Translations under genes and position numbers: made by a program
Shown: one piece after another, positions 11,001 to 21,111 of the stretch
Layout: every line of letters starts with the position of its first letter
Position numbering within the stretch: the first letter of the stretch is position 1
DNA from: Marihabitans asiaticum
Lineage (GTDB): Bacteria; Actinomycetota; Actinomycetes; Actinomycetales; Dermatophilaceae
Assembly: GCF_007828725.1 (NCBI RefSeq)
Contig: NZ_VIUW01000005.1
Coordinates: 62,001-126,000, forward strand
DNA length: 64,000 nucleotides
Direction: 5' to 3'
Notes under the pieces: model-generated
Database searches by the model: none
Seen by the model: the letters and a program-made list of their open reading frames with translations, nothing else
Told to the model about the DNA's origin: nothing

Positions 11001-11116
11001 TCGGCGTGATCTCCCATGTCGCCGACATGCGCACCCGGATCCCGGCCCAGCTGCGCATCGAGCGCACCCGGGCCGGCTCCACCGTCGAGATCGAGGCGGT
11101 CGTCGCCGCGGTGTGA
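7979..11116 (+). CDS. sbcC: Exonuclease SbcCD, ATPase subunit SbcC
   Basis: A 1045-residue SMC/Rad50-like ATPase. Walker A GPTGAGKTS is at residues 35-43, long coiled coils flank a zinc hook CPVC at about residues 521-524, and the C-terminal head has the signature LSGGETFMVSLALALG and Walker B LFIDEGFGSLD near residue 979. It binds DNA ends and drives the SbcD nuclease. The GTG at 7979 is the second of two duplicated starts; only this one reads into the protein. The TGA at 11114-11116 directly abuts the stop of the convergent gcvP gene with no spacer base. Confidence 0.95.
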   Translation: MRLHHLQVEAFGPFAERQRVDLEALGDAGLFLISGPTGAGKTSLLDAVSFALFGRVPGHRPVKQLKSQHADDAAVPRVVLEATLAGRRLRIERTAAFERPGRKTPVQASIVLDESVGGEWSTVARRLDEAGRVLEDVLGMTAEQFHRVVVLPQGDFAAFLHATNDDRESLLRRLFDVATYSDIEAWLLEERRRLDELGTQRAARLSSVRAALRRTLEDWTSTSAPPVGEAPLTSDCSWVDDTRGARDLLARTAPLHGAVISAENDALAAADHAETTHQQASVELARGRAEAADRSRGERARATLAALADDEPLIEQARRRLDAASRADQVHVARAPMRRARAELETQVRRGDLAAEQVPAHLRDLDDLDAVRAVTAELDAGEAGLEEMDRARDELESGAQRGQELRRRAQRTSGSVEQTAARLQELRGRRSELGATLDRATLATTALLDLQRSRPELDRRLRERTRLELLCEELLPRAEEQERTAHTAALDARHTYLDALQRRLEGMAAELAAGLELAHPCPVCGSAEHPAPASSSHEAVDADTLAATDERRRRTHEEHTQATGRRDALLQERDQLSEAVQGDERTAAELQAASTALEEEIEARSAEIAQAEHARAELTTLDEQVEHTTQQLDALRAETASAGALLEQHEVEQAARVTSLGSALEDHAGCRCGPPSPPECREDATDDELLSQDAPPHRAVAELGTLARRHREHHEAVRGRVDALLSATTAAAEAEAILQTATADLEDAARQHGFDDAGHAEQSRLAEQELSDLRTRVRTHDDATAAAQHVLAEPAVEQSLQGEAPDLAAAQRAEASARGELRRAGGHHEAVRQLGTALRRCRDDLADLAESEAVEDGRRDVVTGLAELASGRGPDNVDGISLTTYVLAARLHRITELANERLGSMADARFELVVDHGRSDRRRRGGLGLDVLDHWTGEARPATTLSGGETFMVSLALALGTADAVREESGGSEVHSLFIDEGFGSLDDDALEQVMTVLDELRSGGRAVGVISHVADMRTRIPAQLRIERTRAGSTVEIEAVVAAV

Positions 11117-14023
<2,907 letters not shown>

Positions 14024-14059
14024 GGTCGAGGCTCCCTGGTGTCGTGGCACGGCGGTCTG

Positions 14060-14182
14060 CCTCCCCTTCTGTCGCACGAGGCTTCAGAGGTGCCTGATCC
14101 ACGAGGTCCTGGCGCCTGAGAGGTTCCGGGGAGTTTGCCCCTTCGGCGCCCCGACCGTCCGTTCGACGTCGGGGGCTCTCCC
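14060..14182 (-). promoter_or_regulatory. Glycine riboswitch in the gcvP leader
   Basis: On the minus strand the leader begins with GGGAGAG, then a P2-like hairpin with arms CCCCGAC/GTCGGGG, then the conserved core GCGCCGAAGGGGCAA, followed by CTCTCAGGC and, near the 3' end, GACAGAAGGGGAGG. These match the conserved blocks of glycine aptamers in order. Only one aptamer is evident before the gcvP ATG 37 bases downstream, so this looks like a single-aptamer type. It most likely turns gcvP on when glycine is abundant. Confidence 0.9.
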
Positions 14183-14235
14183 TCATGGGGTGAACGGCCC
14201 TCGCGAGACTACCAGCGGGCCGGTAAGGCGAGCGC

Positions 14236-14820
14236 TCAGGCGAGCTTGGCGCGGCGGCGCGCGCCCACCTCGTCGCCGGGCACGGACTGGTCGGCCTGGT
14301 CGGGCTCGTCGTCCCAGCGCTCGCTCGGCAGCTCCATGAGCGAGCCTTCGACCTCGCGCCACACTCGCCCGACGGCGATGCCGAAGACGCCTTGACCGCC
14401 CTGCACGAGGTCGATCACCTCGTCGGCTGACGTGCACTCGTAGACGCTCGCCCCGTCGCTCATGAGCGTGACGTTGGCGAGGTCCTCCACCCCCCGCTCG
14501 CGCAGGTGCTGGATGGCGACCCGGATCTGCTGCAGCGAGACCCCGGTGTCGAGCAGACGCTTGACCACCTTGAGCACGAGGATGTCGCGGAATCCGTACA
14601 GCCGCTGGCTGCCGGAGCCGTGCGCTCCGCGAACCGACGGCTCTACCAGGCCGGTCCGGGCCCAGTAGTCCAGCTGACGGTAGGTGATACCTGCGGCCTT
14701 GCAGGCCGCGGGCCCGCGGTAGCCGAGGTCCTCGCGCAGCTCGGGGAGGTCGTCGTCGAAGAGGACGCCCTGGGCGCGGACGGCAGGCTGCGGACCGTTA
14801 CCGCCAGACGTGCTGTCCAC
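14236..14820 (-). CDS. MerR family transcriptional regulator (Rv1830-like)
   Basis: A 194-residue regulator with a MerR-type winged helix at about residues 30-100 (YRGPAACKAAGITYRQLDYW, then a wing with SGSQRLYGFRDI and LLDTGVSLQQIR). The GTG at 14820 has AGGAGG six bases upstream and was preferred over a longer frame to 14892. It sits between gcvP and a bifunctional-nuclease-family gene, the order found for Rv1829-Rv1830-gcvB in mycobacteria. No effector-binding motif such as metal-binding cysteines is seen. Targets are unknown; a candidate promoter with a palindromic spacer lies 75 bp upstream. Confidence 0.88.
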   Translation of the reverse strand: MDSTSGGNGPQPAVRAQGVLFDDDLPELREDLGYRGPAACKAAGITYRQLDYWARTGLVEPSVRGAHGSGSQRLYGFRDILVLKVVKRLLDTGVSLQQIRVAIQHLRERGVEDLANVTLMSDGASVYECTSADEVIDLVQGGQGVFGIAVGRVWREVEGSLMELPSERWDDEPDQADQSVPGDEVGARRRAKLA

Positions 14821-14894
14821 GGTGCCTCCTGGATGTCGACGAGGCCGCGTGCGGGCCTGCTGAGCGCACCGTGGTCGCGCCCGGTGCATCAATC

Positions 14895-14923
14895 ACGGTA
14901 CGACCACCCCCGGTGGGGGTCAA
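14895..14923 (-). promoter_or_regulatory. Putative promoter with palindromic spacer upstream of merR
   Basis: On the minus strand TTGACC (14923-14918) is followed after 17 bases by TACCGT (14900-14895). The spacer holds an inverted repeat ACCCCC-ACC-GGGGGT-like (plus strand ACCCCC GGT GGGGGT, 14906-14920). MerR-type regulators classically bind palindromes between the minus-35 and minus-10, which makes autoregulation plausible. The start of transcription would fall about 65 bases before the GTG. Confidence 0.5.
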
Positions 14924-14954
14924 CGACCGTGCCCTCTCCACCGGGGCGTGTCGG

Positions 14955-15434
14955 TCACGATCCGGTCTCGCCACCGGTCTCGAAGTCCTCGGGGTTGATG
15001 TCCTCGAGGAACTCCTTGAACTTCTCCACCTCGTCCTCCTCCTCGGAGGACTCGACACCGGCGTCGTCGAGGAGCTGGGAGGTGGCGACCACCTCCGCCC
15101 CGGTGCGCACCGCGAGGGCGATCGCGTCAGAGGAGCGCGAGTCGATCCGCGAGTCGTCGTCCAGCACGAGGCTGGCGTAGAAGACCCCCTCGTCCAGCCG
15201 CAGCAGCTCGACCGAGGTGAGCCGGCGACCGCACGCCTGAAGGACGTCGACGAGCAGGTCGTGGGTCAGCGGGCGCGGAGGCTCGACGCCCTCCTGGGCG
15301 TAGGCGATCGCACTCGCCTCGGCCGCCCCGATCCAGATGGGGAGGTACCGCGAGCCCTCCCGCTCACGGAGGAGGACGATCGGCTGCGAGGTCGGCATCT
15401 CGACGCGGACGCCGAGGACATCGAGGGTGATCAC
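14955..15434 (-). CDS. Bifunctional nuclease family protein (DUF151)
   Basis: A 159-residue protein beginning at GTG 15434 with the DUF151 pattern: VRVEMPTSQPIVLLRE, YLPIWIGAAEASAI, RPLTHDLL and a SRSSDAIALAVR segment. The acidic tail is typical of actinobacterial members. Some members of the family show DNase/RNase activity in plants and archaea, but the bacterial role is not settled. It is the counterpart of Rv1829, between the two merR genes and in the same direction. Confidence 0.9.
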   Translation of the reverse strand: MITLDVLGVRVEMPTSQPIVLLREREGSRYLPIWIGAAEASAIAYAQEGVEPPRPLTHDLLVDVLQACGRRLTSVELLRLDEGVFYASLVLDDDSRIDSRSSDAIALAVRTGAEVVATSQLLDDAGVESSEEEDEVEKFKEFLEDINPEDFETGGETGS

Positions 15435-15476
15435 CCCACCACGGTAGTCCGACCGGCGCCGCAGCGGGCGATCGGA

Positions 15477-16175
15477 TCAGCGCCCGGAGTCCCCGAGACC
15501 GCGCCGGACCAGTGCGGTGTGCAGGTCCAGACAGGTGGCGACGAGCCGGCGGGTGGGGTCGCCCTCCCCCTCGGGCGGCTCCGCCTCGCCGGAGAGCGCG
15601 TGCTCCACCAGGGCGACCTCACGCTCGGCCGCGCTGCGGAAGGGCCGAAGGTGGCGCACCTCGACGCCGTGCGCCACGAGTCGGCCGGCTGCCACGGCGA
15701 CGTCGAGGTCGCTCTGGTCGTGGTGGGTGCCCTCCGAGCTCACCAGGCCGAAGCTGATCAGCTCGCGCAGCGTCGCGGCAGAGATGTCGGCGGCCTCGCG
15801 CAGCTCGGCCGCGGTGAGGCGAAGGGCGGGCCTCGGGGCGAGCGTGGTCTCCGGCAGCCCGGTGGGGCCGGCCGGCGGCGGCGAAGGGCGAACCGGCACG
15901 GCGTCGACCTCGGCGGTGACCAGGCCCCGGTCGAGGGCATCGAGGTGCTCGCGGATCACCCTCAGCGGGAGGAAGCGGTCGCGCTGAGCAGTGAGGACGA
16001 AGCGGGTCCGCTCGATGTCCTCGTCGGTGAACCGGCGAGACCCCTTCGGGGTGCGTCCGGGGGTGATGAGTCCCTGCGCCTCGAGGTAGCGGATCTTCGA
16101 GATGGAGATGTCGGGGAAGTCCGGCTGGAGCTGCTCGAGGACAGCCCCGATCCCGACGCTCCGCTGAGCCGCCAC
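15477..16175 (-). CDS. MerR family regulator, FtsR/Rv1828-like
   Basis: A 232-residue protein starting at GTG 16175. The N-terminal DNA-binding domain (residues about 8-75) reads GAVLEQLQPDFPDISISKIR and LITPGRTPKGSRRFTDEDIERTRFVL, as in Rv1828 and FtsR (Corynebacterium), a MerR-type regulator of ftsZ. A Pro-rich linker around residue 95-115 leads to a C-terminal domain with LRLTAAELREAADI. It follows the garA-like gene after 3 bp, as in mycobacteria, so the two are co-transcribed. A link to cell division is inferred from homologues. Confidence 0.88.
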   Translation of the reverse strand: MAAQRSVGIGAVLEQLQPDFPDISISKIRYLEAQGLITPGRTPKGSRRFTDEDIERTRFVLTAQRDRFLPLRVIREHLDALDRGLVTAEVDAVPVRPSPPPAGPTGLPETTLAPRPALRLTAAELREAADISAATLRELISFGLVSSEGTHHDQSDLDVAVAAGRLVAHGVEVRHLRPFRSAAEREVALVEHALSGEAEPPEGEGDPTRRLVATCLDLHTALVRRGLGDSGR

Positions 16176-16178
16176 CGC

Positions 16179-16616
16179 CTACTTGGTACCGGCGTAGAAG
16201 ACGAGCCGGAACTTGCCGATCTGCACCTCGTCGCCGGTGCGCAGCACCGCGCTGTCGATGCGTTCCCGGTTGACGTAGGTGCCGTTGAGCGAGCCCACGT
16301 CCCGCACGGTGAACCCCTCCTCGCCGCGGCTGAAGACAACATGCTTGCGCGAGACCGTCACGTCGTCGAGGAAGATGTCGCTGTTCGGCCCTCGACCGGA
16401 CGTCACCTCGGCGTCGTCGAGGAGGAAGCGGGCTCCGGTGTTGGGTCCTCGCAGGACGATGAGCAGCGCGGTGCCCTCGCGAAGGGCGTCTACCGTCGCC
16501 TGCTCCTCACGGCTGAGGAGGTGGTCGATCACCTCGTGGTGCTCGGGCGCGGGCGAGCCGGTGAAGTGCTGGGTCGCGTGGTCCTGCCGCTGGACGGGTT
16601 CTTCCTGGCCAGTCAT
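16179..16616 (-). CDS. FHA domain protein, GarA/OdhI-like
   Basis: A 145-residue protein with a C-terminal forkhead-associated domain (about residues 50-143). The phosphothreonine-binding residues are present: GRGPNSDIFLDD, TVSRKH and VGSLNGTYVN. GarA/OdhI bind and inhibit 2-oxoglutarate dehydrogenase and activate glutamate metabolism, and are turned off when a Thr in an N-terminal ETT motif is phosphorylated. Here the N-terminal tail (DHATQHFTG) has no ETT pair, so the usual switch may be altered. The ATG at 16616 has AGGAGGAGG upstream. Operon mate of the FtsR-like gene. Confidence 0.9.
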   Translation of the reverse strand: MTGQEEPVQRQDHATQHFTGSPAPEHHEVIDHLLSREEQATVDALREGTALLIVLRGPNTGARFLLDDAEVTSGRGPNSDIFLDDVTVSRKHVVFSRGEEGFTVRDVGSLNGTYVNRERIDSAVLRTGDEVQIGKFRLVFYAGTK

Positions 16617-16658
16617 CCCAGACCTCCTCCTGCTCGTTTAGGTGAATACAGCGTAGAT

Positions 16659-16692
16659 GACGCCGGGCCAGCTCGGGGCTGGACCCGGCGTC
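16659..16692 (-). terminator. Hairpin between gcvH and the FHA gene
   Basis: GACGCCGGG and CCCGGCGTC form a perfect 9-bp outer stem (16659-16667 with 16684-16692), and the interior CCAGC/GCTGG extends it. It lies 11 bases past the gcvH stop. There is no T-run after it on the minus strand, so it could be a weak terminator or a processing hairpin that sets gcvH apart from the downstream garA-ftsR genes. Confidence 0.6.
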
Positions 16693-16703
16693 CTCGGGTC
16701 GGG

Positions 16704-17084
16704 TCAGGAGAGCTCTGCCTGGTAGGCCTCGGCGTCGAGCAGGGCGCTGGTGTCGGCGTCCTCGGAGAGGGAGATCTCGTACATCCAGCCGTCGCCGTAG
16801 GGGTCGGAGTTGACCAGCTCGGGCGTCGCCTCGAGCGCGTCGTTGACCGCGGTGACCGTGCCGGAGAGCGGGGCGTAGAGGTCCGAGACGGACTTGGTGG
16901 ACTCGACCTCGCCGCACGAGTCACCCGTGCTCACCTCGTCGCCGACCTGCGGCAGGGTGACGAAGACGACGTCGCCGAGCGCCTCCTGGGCGTAGCTGGT
17001 GATGCCGATCCGCACCCCCTCGGCCGTCTCCCGGACCCACTCGTGGTCGGTGGTGTAGCGAAGGTCATCGGGGTAGTCGCTCAT
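16704..17084 (-). CDS. gcvH: Glycine cleavage system H protein
   Basis: A 126-residue lipoyl carrier protein. The lipoylation site is the lysine in ESTKSVSDLYAP (Lys64), preceded by GDVVFVTLPQVG and followed by the family segment NSDPYGDGWMYEI. It shuttles the aminomethyl group between GcvP and GcvT. The gene is separated from gcvP by four regulators/unknowns, the arrangement seen around Rv1826 in mycobacteria. Start ATG 17084 fits the family's short N terminus. Confidence 0.97.
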   Translation of the reverse strand: MSDYPDDLRYTTDHEWVRETAEGVRIGITSYAQEALGDVVFVTLPQVGDEVSTGDSCGEVESTKSVSDLYAPLSGTVTAVNDALEATPELVNSDPYGDGWMYEISLSEDADTSALLDAEAYQAELS

Positions 17085-17133
17085 GATGCTCCTTGGTTCA
17101 TCGTCTTAACCGCGAGGCGGCTTCGGCCCGACC

Positions 17134-17919
17134 CTACTCGGAAGCCTCCTCCTCCGGCACCGGGCGGGCGTACTCCCCCTTCGTCACCTCGTGGACCGCG
17201 TCGATGGACACGCTGTCCAGCTCGGCGACGCTCACCGTGCCACCGCGTCCGCGGACCGACTCCGAGATCCCTCCCGGGATCTCCAGCGCCGAGCTGAGGG
17301 TTTGAGGGTCGCCGATGACCTTGAAGGTGTACGGGCGCGTCAGGGGTACTCCGTCCGCGCTGATGGTGCCCCCGCTCCCGGTGAAGTGGGTGCTCGCGAC
17401 GACGCGGACGTCGTCGACCTGCATCGCTTCGGCACCGGCGTCGCGCAGCTCCTGCATCGTGTCGATGAGGGTCGCGGCCGAGACCGCCTCCTCGCTGCCG
17501 TCCAGCGACACGGTGATCCCCGGACCGGTCGCCCGGACGGTCCCGGCCAGGATCCCCAGGGTGTCGAGCCGCTCCTGTGCTGCGGCGATCGCCTCCTCGG
17601 AGCCGCTAGCCGAGCGCAGCTGGTCTCGCGTCTGCTCGAGCTCGGCGATCTCGTCCTCGAGGCGCTCACCGTTCTGGGTCACGTCGTCGAGGATGCGGAC
17701 CAGCTCTTCCTCCCGCAGGGTCTCCAGGCTCTGGTCCGCTGTCTCGGTGACCTGGGTCGCGATGGCGAAGCCGAGGAGCGCGGCCAGGGCGAGGGCGAAG
17801 AAGTTGGTCCGGGTGGCCCGAGGCCGGGCCATCCGGTAGAGCCGGCTCCAGGCGCTCGGGGTCGCGCCCCCTTCGCGGTCCGGGGTCGGCGTCTTCGGCC
17901 CGGTGCTGCGCTCACTCAT
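17134..17919 (-). CDS. DUF881 family protein (membrane-anchored, coiled coil)
   Basis: A 261-residue protein with a cytoplasmic Arg-rich start, one membrane segment near residues 38-57 (NFFALALAALLGFAIATQV), a coiled coil of Glu/Leu repeats (about 65-115) and the DUF881 domain (TGPGITVSL, LIDTMQELRDAGAEAM, PYTFKVIGDP). The same fold occurs in Bacillus YlxW/YlxX near cell-division genes, but the role is not known. ATGA overlap with the upstream small basic protein gene shows coupling. Counterpart of Rv1825. Confidence 0.88.
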   Translation of the reverse strand: MSERSTGPKTPTPDREGGATPSAWSRLYRMARPRATRTNFFALALAALLGFAIATQVTETADQSLETLREEELVRILDDVTQNGERLEDEIAELEQTRDQLRSASGSEEAIAAAQERLDTLGILAGTVRATGPGITVSLDGSEEAVSAATLIDTMQELRDAGAEAMQVDDVRVVASTHFTGSGGTISADGVPLTRPYTFKVIGDPQTLSSALEIPGGISESVRGRGGTVSVAELDSVSIDAVHEVTKGEYARPVPEEEASE

Positions 17920-18248
17920 GCCGAGAAGAGGTGACGACGGATGGAGGCCACGTTGGAGAAGATCCGGACGCCCAGCACGACGACCACCCCGGTGGAGAGC
18001 TGGGACCCTACCCCGAGCTGGTCACCGAGGAAGACGATGAAGGCGGCGACGAGGACGTTGGAGAGGAAGGAGACGACGAAGACCTTGTCGTTGAAGATCC
18101 CGTCGAGCGTCGCCCGGACGGCGCCGAACACCGCGTCCAGCGCCGCGATGACCGCGATCGGCAGGTAGGGCTGCAGCGCGACCGGGACGTCGGGCTGCAG
18201 TACCAGCCCGATGACCAGGCCGACGATGAGGCCGAGGGCGGGAATCAT
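17916..18248 (-). CDS. Small basic family membrane protein (DUF1290/Sbp)
   Basis: A 110-residue integral membrane protein with three predicted helices, starting IPALGLIVGLVIGLVLQPDVP and containing YLPIAVIAALDAVFGAVR and a C-terminal GVRIFSNVASIRRH, all typical of the small basic protein family (Bacillus Sbp, Rv1824). Function unknown; the gene is nearly always between two DUF881 genes in actinobacteria, as it is here, with 4-bp overlaps on both sides. Confidence 0.9.
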   Translation of the reverse strand: MIPALGLIVGLVIGLVLQPDVPVALQPYLPIAVIAALDAVFGAVRATLDGIFNDKVFVVSFLSNVLVAAFIVFLGDQLGVGSQLSTGVVVVLGVRIFSNVASIRRHLFSA

Positions 18249-19147
18249 GAGGTCTCCTCCGTGGACGCCGTGTCCGCAGGCCGTGCCCTGCGCAGGGTGG
18301 TCGAGGCCACGCTCGGCAGGCTCAGCGAGTCCGAGGTCGTGATGGCCACCGTGATCTGGAAGTTCTGCTGCAGGCTCGTCGCGTACGCCCCCGCTGTGCC
18401 CGAGGCGAAGGCGGTCTCCATCGCCGTCGGGTCCCCGACGGCCTGGACGACGTACGGCCGGGTGAGCGGGCGGAAGTTCACCAGGATCGCGTCGCCGGCG
18501 AAGCGGATCGCCGACTGCGACGTGAGCCGCTGCCCGTTGATCGCGACCGCCTCGGCCCCGGCTGCCCACAGCCCGTTGACGATGATCTGCAGGTCGCGGC
18601 TCTGGACCCGCCCGTCCGTGGCGTCGGAGGTGCGCGGGTCCCCGTCCCCGTCGACGCTCGCGGTCTCGGCGTCGTCGAGCGTCAGCTGCAGCCCCGGCCC
18701 GGTGACGGCGACGGCACCGCTGGCGAGACGCAGTCGGTCGAGCTCCTCGGCACCGCCGGAGGCGAGCCGTCGGTCCAGCGCGGTCGCCGCATCGTCGACC
18801 TCGGCGCGCAGCTGCTGCAGGGCTGCGGTGCGCTCGTCGACCACCTCGTCGGCGGCCTGCACCCGCTCGACGAGGTCGGCCCGGGTGGCGGCCCTGGCCC
18901 CCTCCCTCGAGCGCAGATCGGCGCCGGCCACCCCGAGGAGCAGCCCGAGAAGCAGCAGGTACACGACGAGAACCGGGGTGCCCCAGCCCGTGCTCGGGGG
19001 CAGGCCCGCCGACTTCCTCGCGTCGGCCGCCGCCTGGTAGCCCGGGTCGAGGGGGCGCTCCAGCATCGAGGTGATGAGGGTCATCGAGGCGTCCGGGCGG
19101 CGGGGCGCGGCCTCGTCGCGCGGCTCTGGCTCGGTGTCACGCGGCAC
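18245..19147 (-). CDS. DUF881 family protein (Rv1823-like)
   Basis: A 300-residue protein, second DUF881 member of the locus. It has an N-terminal cytoplasmic region (TLITSMLERPLDPGYQ), a membrane segment near residues 75-93, a coiled coil, and the DUF881 domain with VTGPGLQLTL, IVNGLWAAGAEAVAINGQRL and PLTRPYVVQAVGDP. GTG 19147 with GGGAGGA upstream was used; ATG 19084 is a shorter alternative. It overlaps the end of the phosphatidyltransferase gene by 11 bp. Confidence 0.85.
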   Translation of the reverse strand: MPRDTEPEPRDEAAPRRPDASMTLITSMLERPLDPGYQAAADARKSAGLPPSTGWGTPVLVVYLLLLGLLLGVAGADLRSREGARAATRADLVERVQAADEVVDERTAALQQLRAEVDDAATALDRRLASGGAEELDRLRLASGAVAVTGPGLQLTLDDAETASVDGDGDPRTSDATDGRVQSRDLQIIVNGLWAAGAEAVAINGQRLTSQSAIRFAGDAILVNFRPLTRPYVVQAVGDPTAMETAFASGTAGAYATSLQQNFQITVAITTSDSLSLPSVASTTLRRARPADTASTEETS

Positions 19148-19745
19148 GGGTCCTCCCTTCGCCGGCGGCGCCGAGAGCGGCCAGGTCCCGCAGGTAGACG
19201 GCGCCGGAGAGGAGGTACAGCCCGACACCCCACCAGGTGAAGGCCCAGCCCACCGGGCGAGCGACGTCGGCGACCCACCCGGTGCCGTCGGCCATGAGCA
19301 GCAGCGGGAAGGCGTAGAGCAGGTTGAACGTCGCCGCCTTGCCGACGAAGTGCACGGGCAGCCCGCGGTGGGCCTTGTCCCGCACCGCGAGGAGAGCGAG
19401 CGAGAGGACGAGGTCTCGCCCGACGAGCAGGGCGACCAGCCACCACGGGATGATGCCCCGGTAGGCGAGCCCGAGGACGGTCGTGAAGATGTAGAGGCGA
19501 TCGGCGATCGGGTCCAGCGATGCCCCGAGGGTCGAGGACAGCCCGAAGGAGCGGGCGATCTTGCCGTCGAGGTAGTCAGTCACCCCCGACGCCATGAGCG
19601 TGGCCAGGGCGATCCCGTCACGCTCGGTGACGATGGCCCAGACGAAGAGCGGAACCCCCAGCAGGCGCAGCATCGAGAGCAGGTTCGGCACGGTCCAGAC
19701 CCGGCTCGCCAGCCTCGGCGCGTCCGTCACGGGGTCCCTGCTCAC
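19137..19745 (-). CDS. CDP-alcohol phosphatidyltransferase family protein (PgsA2/Rv1822-like)
   Basis: A 202-residue membrane enzyme with about five hydrophobic segments and a full CDP-alcohol phosphotransferase signature: DYLDGKIAR followed by G-x3-D-x3-D in GASLDPIADR. Such enzymes transfer a phosphatidyl group from CDP-diacylglycerol to an alcohol (glycerol-3-phosphate, cardiolipin or another). Substrate cannot be told from sequence. GTG start at 19745. First gene of the minus-strand run that continues through DUF881, small basic, DUF881 and gcvH, the same order as Rv1822-Rv1826. Confidence 0.9.
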   Translation of the reverse strand: MSRDPVTDAPRLASRVWTVPNLLSMLRLLGVPLFVWAIVTERDGIALATLMASGVTDYLDGKIARSFGLSSTLGASLDPIADRLYIFTTVLGLAYRGIIPWWLVALLVGRDLVLSLALLAVRDKAHRGLPVHFVGKAATFNLLYAFPLLLMADGTGWVADVARPVGWAFTWWGVGLYLLSGAVYLRDLAALGAAGEGRTRAA

Positions 19746-19786
19746 GGCGCCAGCGTAGGCGCTTGGCCTGGTGGCACAGTGGAGGC

Positions 19787-20926
19787 ATGACGCGCGAGGT
19801 CCTTACCATCCCGCTGGAGCAGCTGCGCGAGCGCACCTCGGTGAAGTGGCGCCACCACGGCCCGGACGTCCTGCCGCTATGGGTGGCGGAGATGGATGCC
19901 CGACCCGCTCCCCCGGTCGTCGAGGAGCTCGAGCGGGTCGCTCGCACCGGAGACCTCGGGTACCCCGTCCCTGGGGACTACGCCGACGCGATCAGCCGTT
20001 GGTACCTCGCCGAAGCGGGCGTAGAGGTCGATCCGACGCGGGTGCGGCTCACCGTCGACGTGCTTACCGGCATCCGGCACGCGCTGCGCGCGGTGAGCCC
20101 GGACACTGCGCCGGTCATCATCACCACGCCGGTCTACCCGCCGTTCTTCACCCTCGTCGAGGAGATGGGGCGGCCCCTGGTGACCGCGCCGCTCGGCGAG
20201 GACGGGCGACTCGACCCGGCCGCGCTGGCCGAAGCCTTCGCGACTGCCGGCCGAGGCAGCGCGCTCCTCCTGGCCAACCCGCACAACCCGACCGGCACGG
20301 TGCCCACCGCGCAGGAGCTGGGCGAGGTCCTCCGCCTGGCCGAGGAGCACGGGGTGTCGGTGGTGTCCGACGAGATCCACGCGCCGTTGGTGCTGAGCGG
20401 CGCCGACTTCGTCTCGGTGCTGGCGGTGCCGGAGAGGTCCCGGGCGGTGGCGGTCATGTCAGCGGCGAAGGGGTGGAACCTCGCCGCGCTGAAGGCGGCG
20501 GCGATCGTGCCGGGACCTGCCGCGGACGAGGCGGTCTCGCGCATCCCCGCGACGACCTGGATGCAGGCGAGTCACATCGCCGCCCAGGGGCACATCGCTG
20601 CCTTCGACCGCGGCCAGGAATGGCAGGCCGCGCTGCTGCGCGACCTCGAGGCCAACCGGCGCCTCCTCGGCGAGCTTCTCGAGGAGCACCTGCCCGCCGT
20701 GCGGTGGCAGCCGATGGAGGGCACCTACCTCGCCTGGCTCGACTGCCGCAGTCTGGACCTAGGCGAGAACCCCGCTGCCCACTTCCTCCACGAGGCCAAG
20801 GTGGCGCTCAACCCGGGCCACACCTTCGGCAGCGAAGGCGCCGGGCACGCCCGGCTCAACATCGCGACCTCCCCCGAGATCCTCACCGAGGCGATCGAGC
20901 GGATGGCCCGCTCACTCCCCCGCTGA
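19787..20926 (+). CDS. MalY/PatB family aminotransferase, cystathionine beta-lyase type
   Basis: A 379-residue fold-type I PLP enzyme. It has the MalY/PatB start with SVKWRHHGPDVLPLWVAEMD, the Asn/Asp pair in NPHNPTG and VSDEIHAPL, and the PLP lysine in SAAKGWNLA. Members split cystathionine or other beta-substituted cysteines. The ATG at 19787 has GGAGG just upstream. Divergent from the phosphatidyltransferase gene by 41 bp and followed by a strong hairpin terminator. Confidence 0.92.
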   Translation: MTREVLTIPLEQLRERTSVKWRHHGPDVLPLWVAEMDARPAPPVVEELERVARTGDLGYPVPGDYADAISRWYLAEAGVEVDPTRVRLTVDVLTGIRHALRAVSPDTAPVIITTPVYPPFFTLVEEMGRPLVTAPLGEDGRLDPAALAEAFATAGRGSALLLANPHNPTGTVPTAQELGEVLRLAEEHGVSVVSDEIHAPLVLSGADFVSVLAVPERSRAVAVMSAAKGWNLAALKAAAIVPGPAADEAVSRIPATTWMQASHIAAQGHIAAFDRGQEWQAALLRDLEANRRLLGELLEEHLPAVRWQPMEGTYLAWLDCRSLDLGENPAAHFLHEAKVALNPGHTFGSEGAGHARLNIATSPEILTEAIERMARSLPR

Positions 20927-20950
20927 GCACCGCCCGTGGGGGGCAGCAGA

Positions 20951-20983
20951 AGAGGCCGTCTCCGGTTCCCGGAAACGGCCTCT
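20951..20983. terminator. Strong two-step hairpin terminator
   Basis: AGAGGCCGT (20951-20959) pairs with ACGGCCTCT (20975-20983) over 9 bp, and inside it TCCGG pairs with CCGGA around a TTC loop. It is 24 bp after the lyase stop and 18 bp beyond the 3' end of the convergent tRNA gene, so it can end transcription from both sides. Confidence 0.85.
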
Positions 20984-21000
20984 GACCTGGGCTCTCGCCC

Positions 21001-21077
<77 letters not shown>

Positions 21078-21111
21078 TTGTGCTGTTGTCGACCCCGCCA
21101 CCTTCCGTTGA

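Noticed and set aside
14130-14160. CGAAGGGG inside the gcvP leader as another copy of the repeated word
   Set aside because: Here it is part of the conserved glycine aptamer core, so it is not counted as evidence for the word.
14871-17297. 808-residue plus-strand frame opposite merR, nuclease, ftsR, garA and gcvH
   Set aside because: Antisense to five well-supported genes and low in recognisable motifs.
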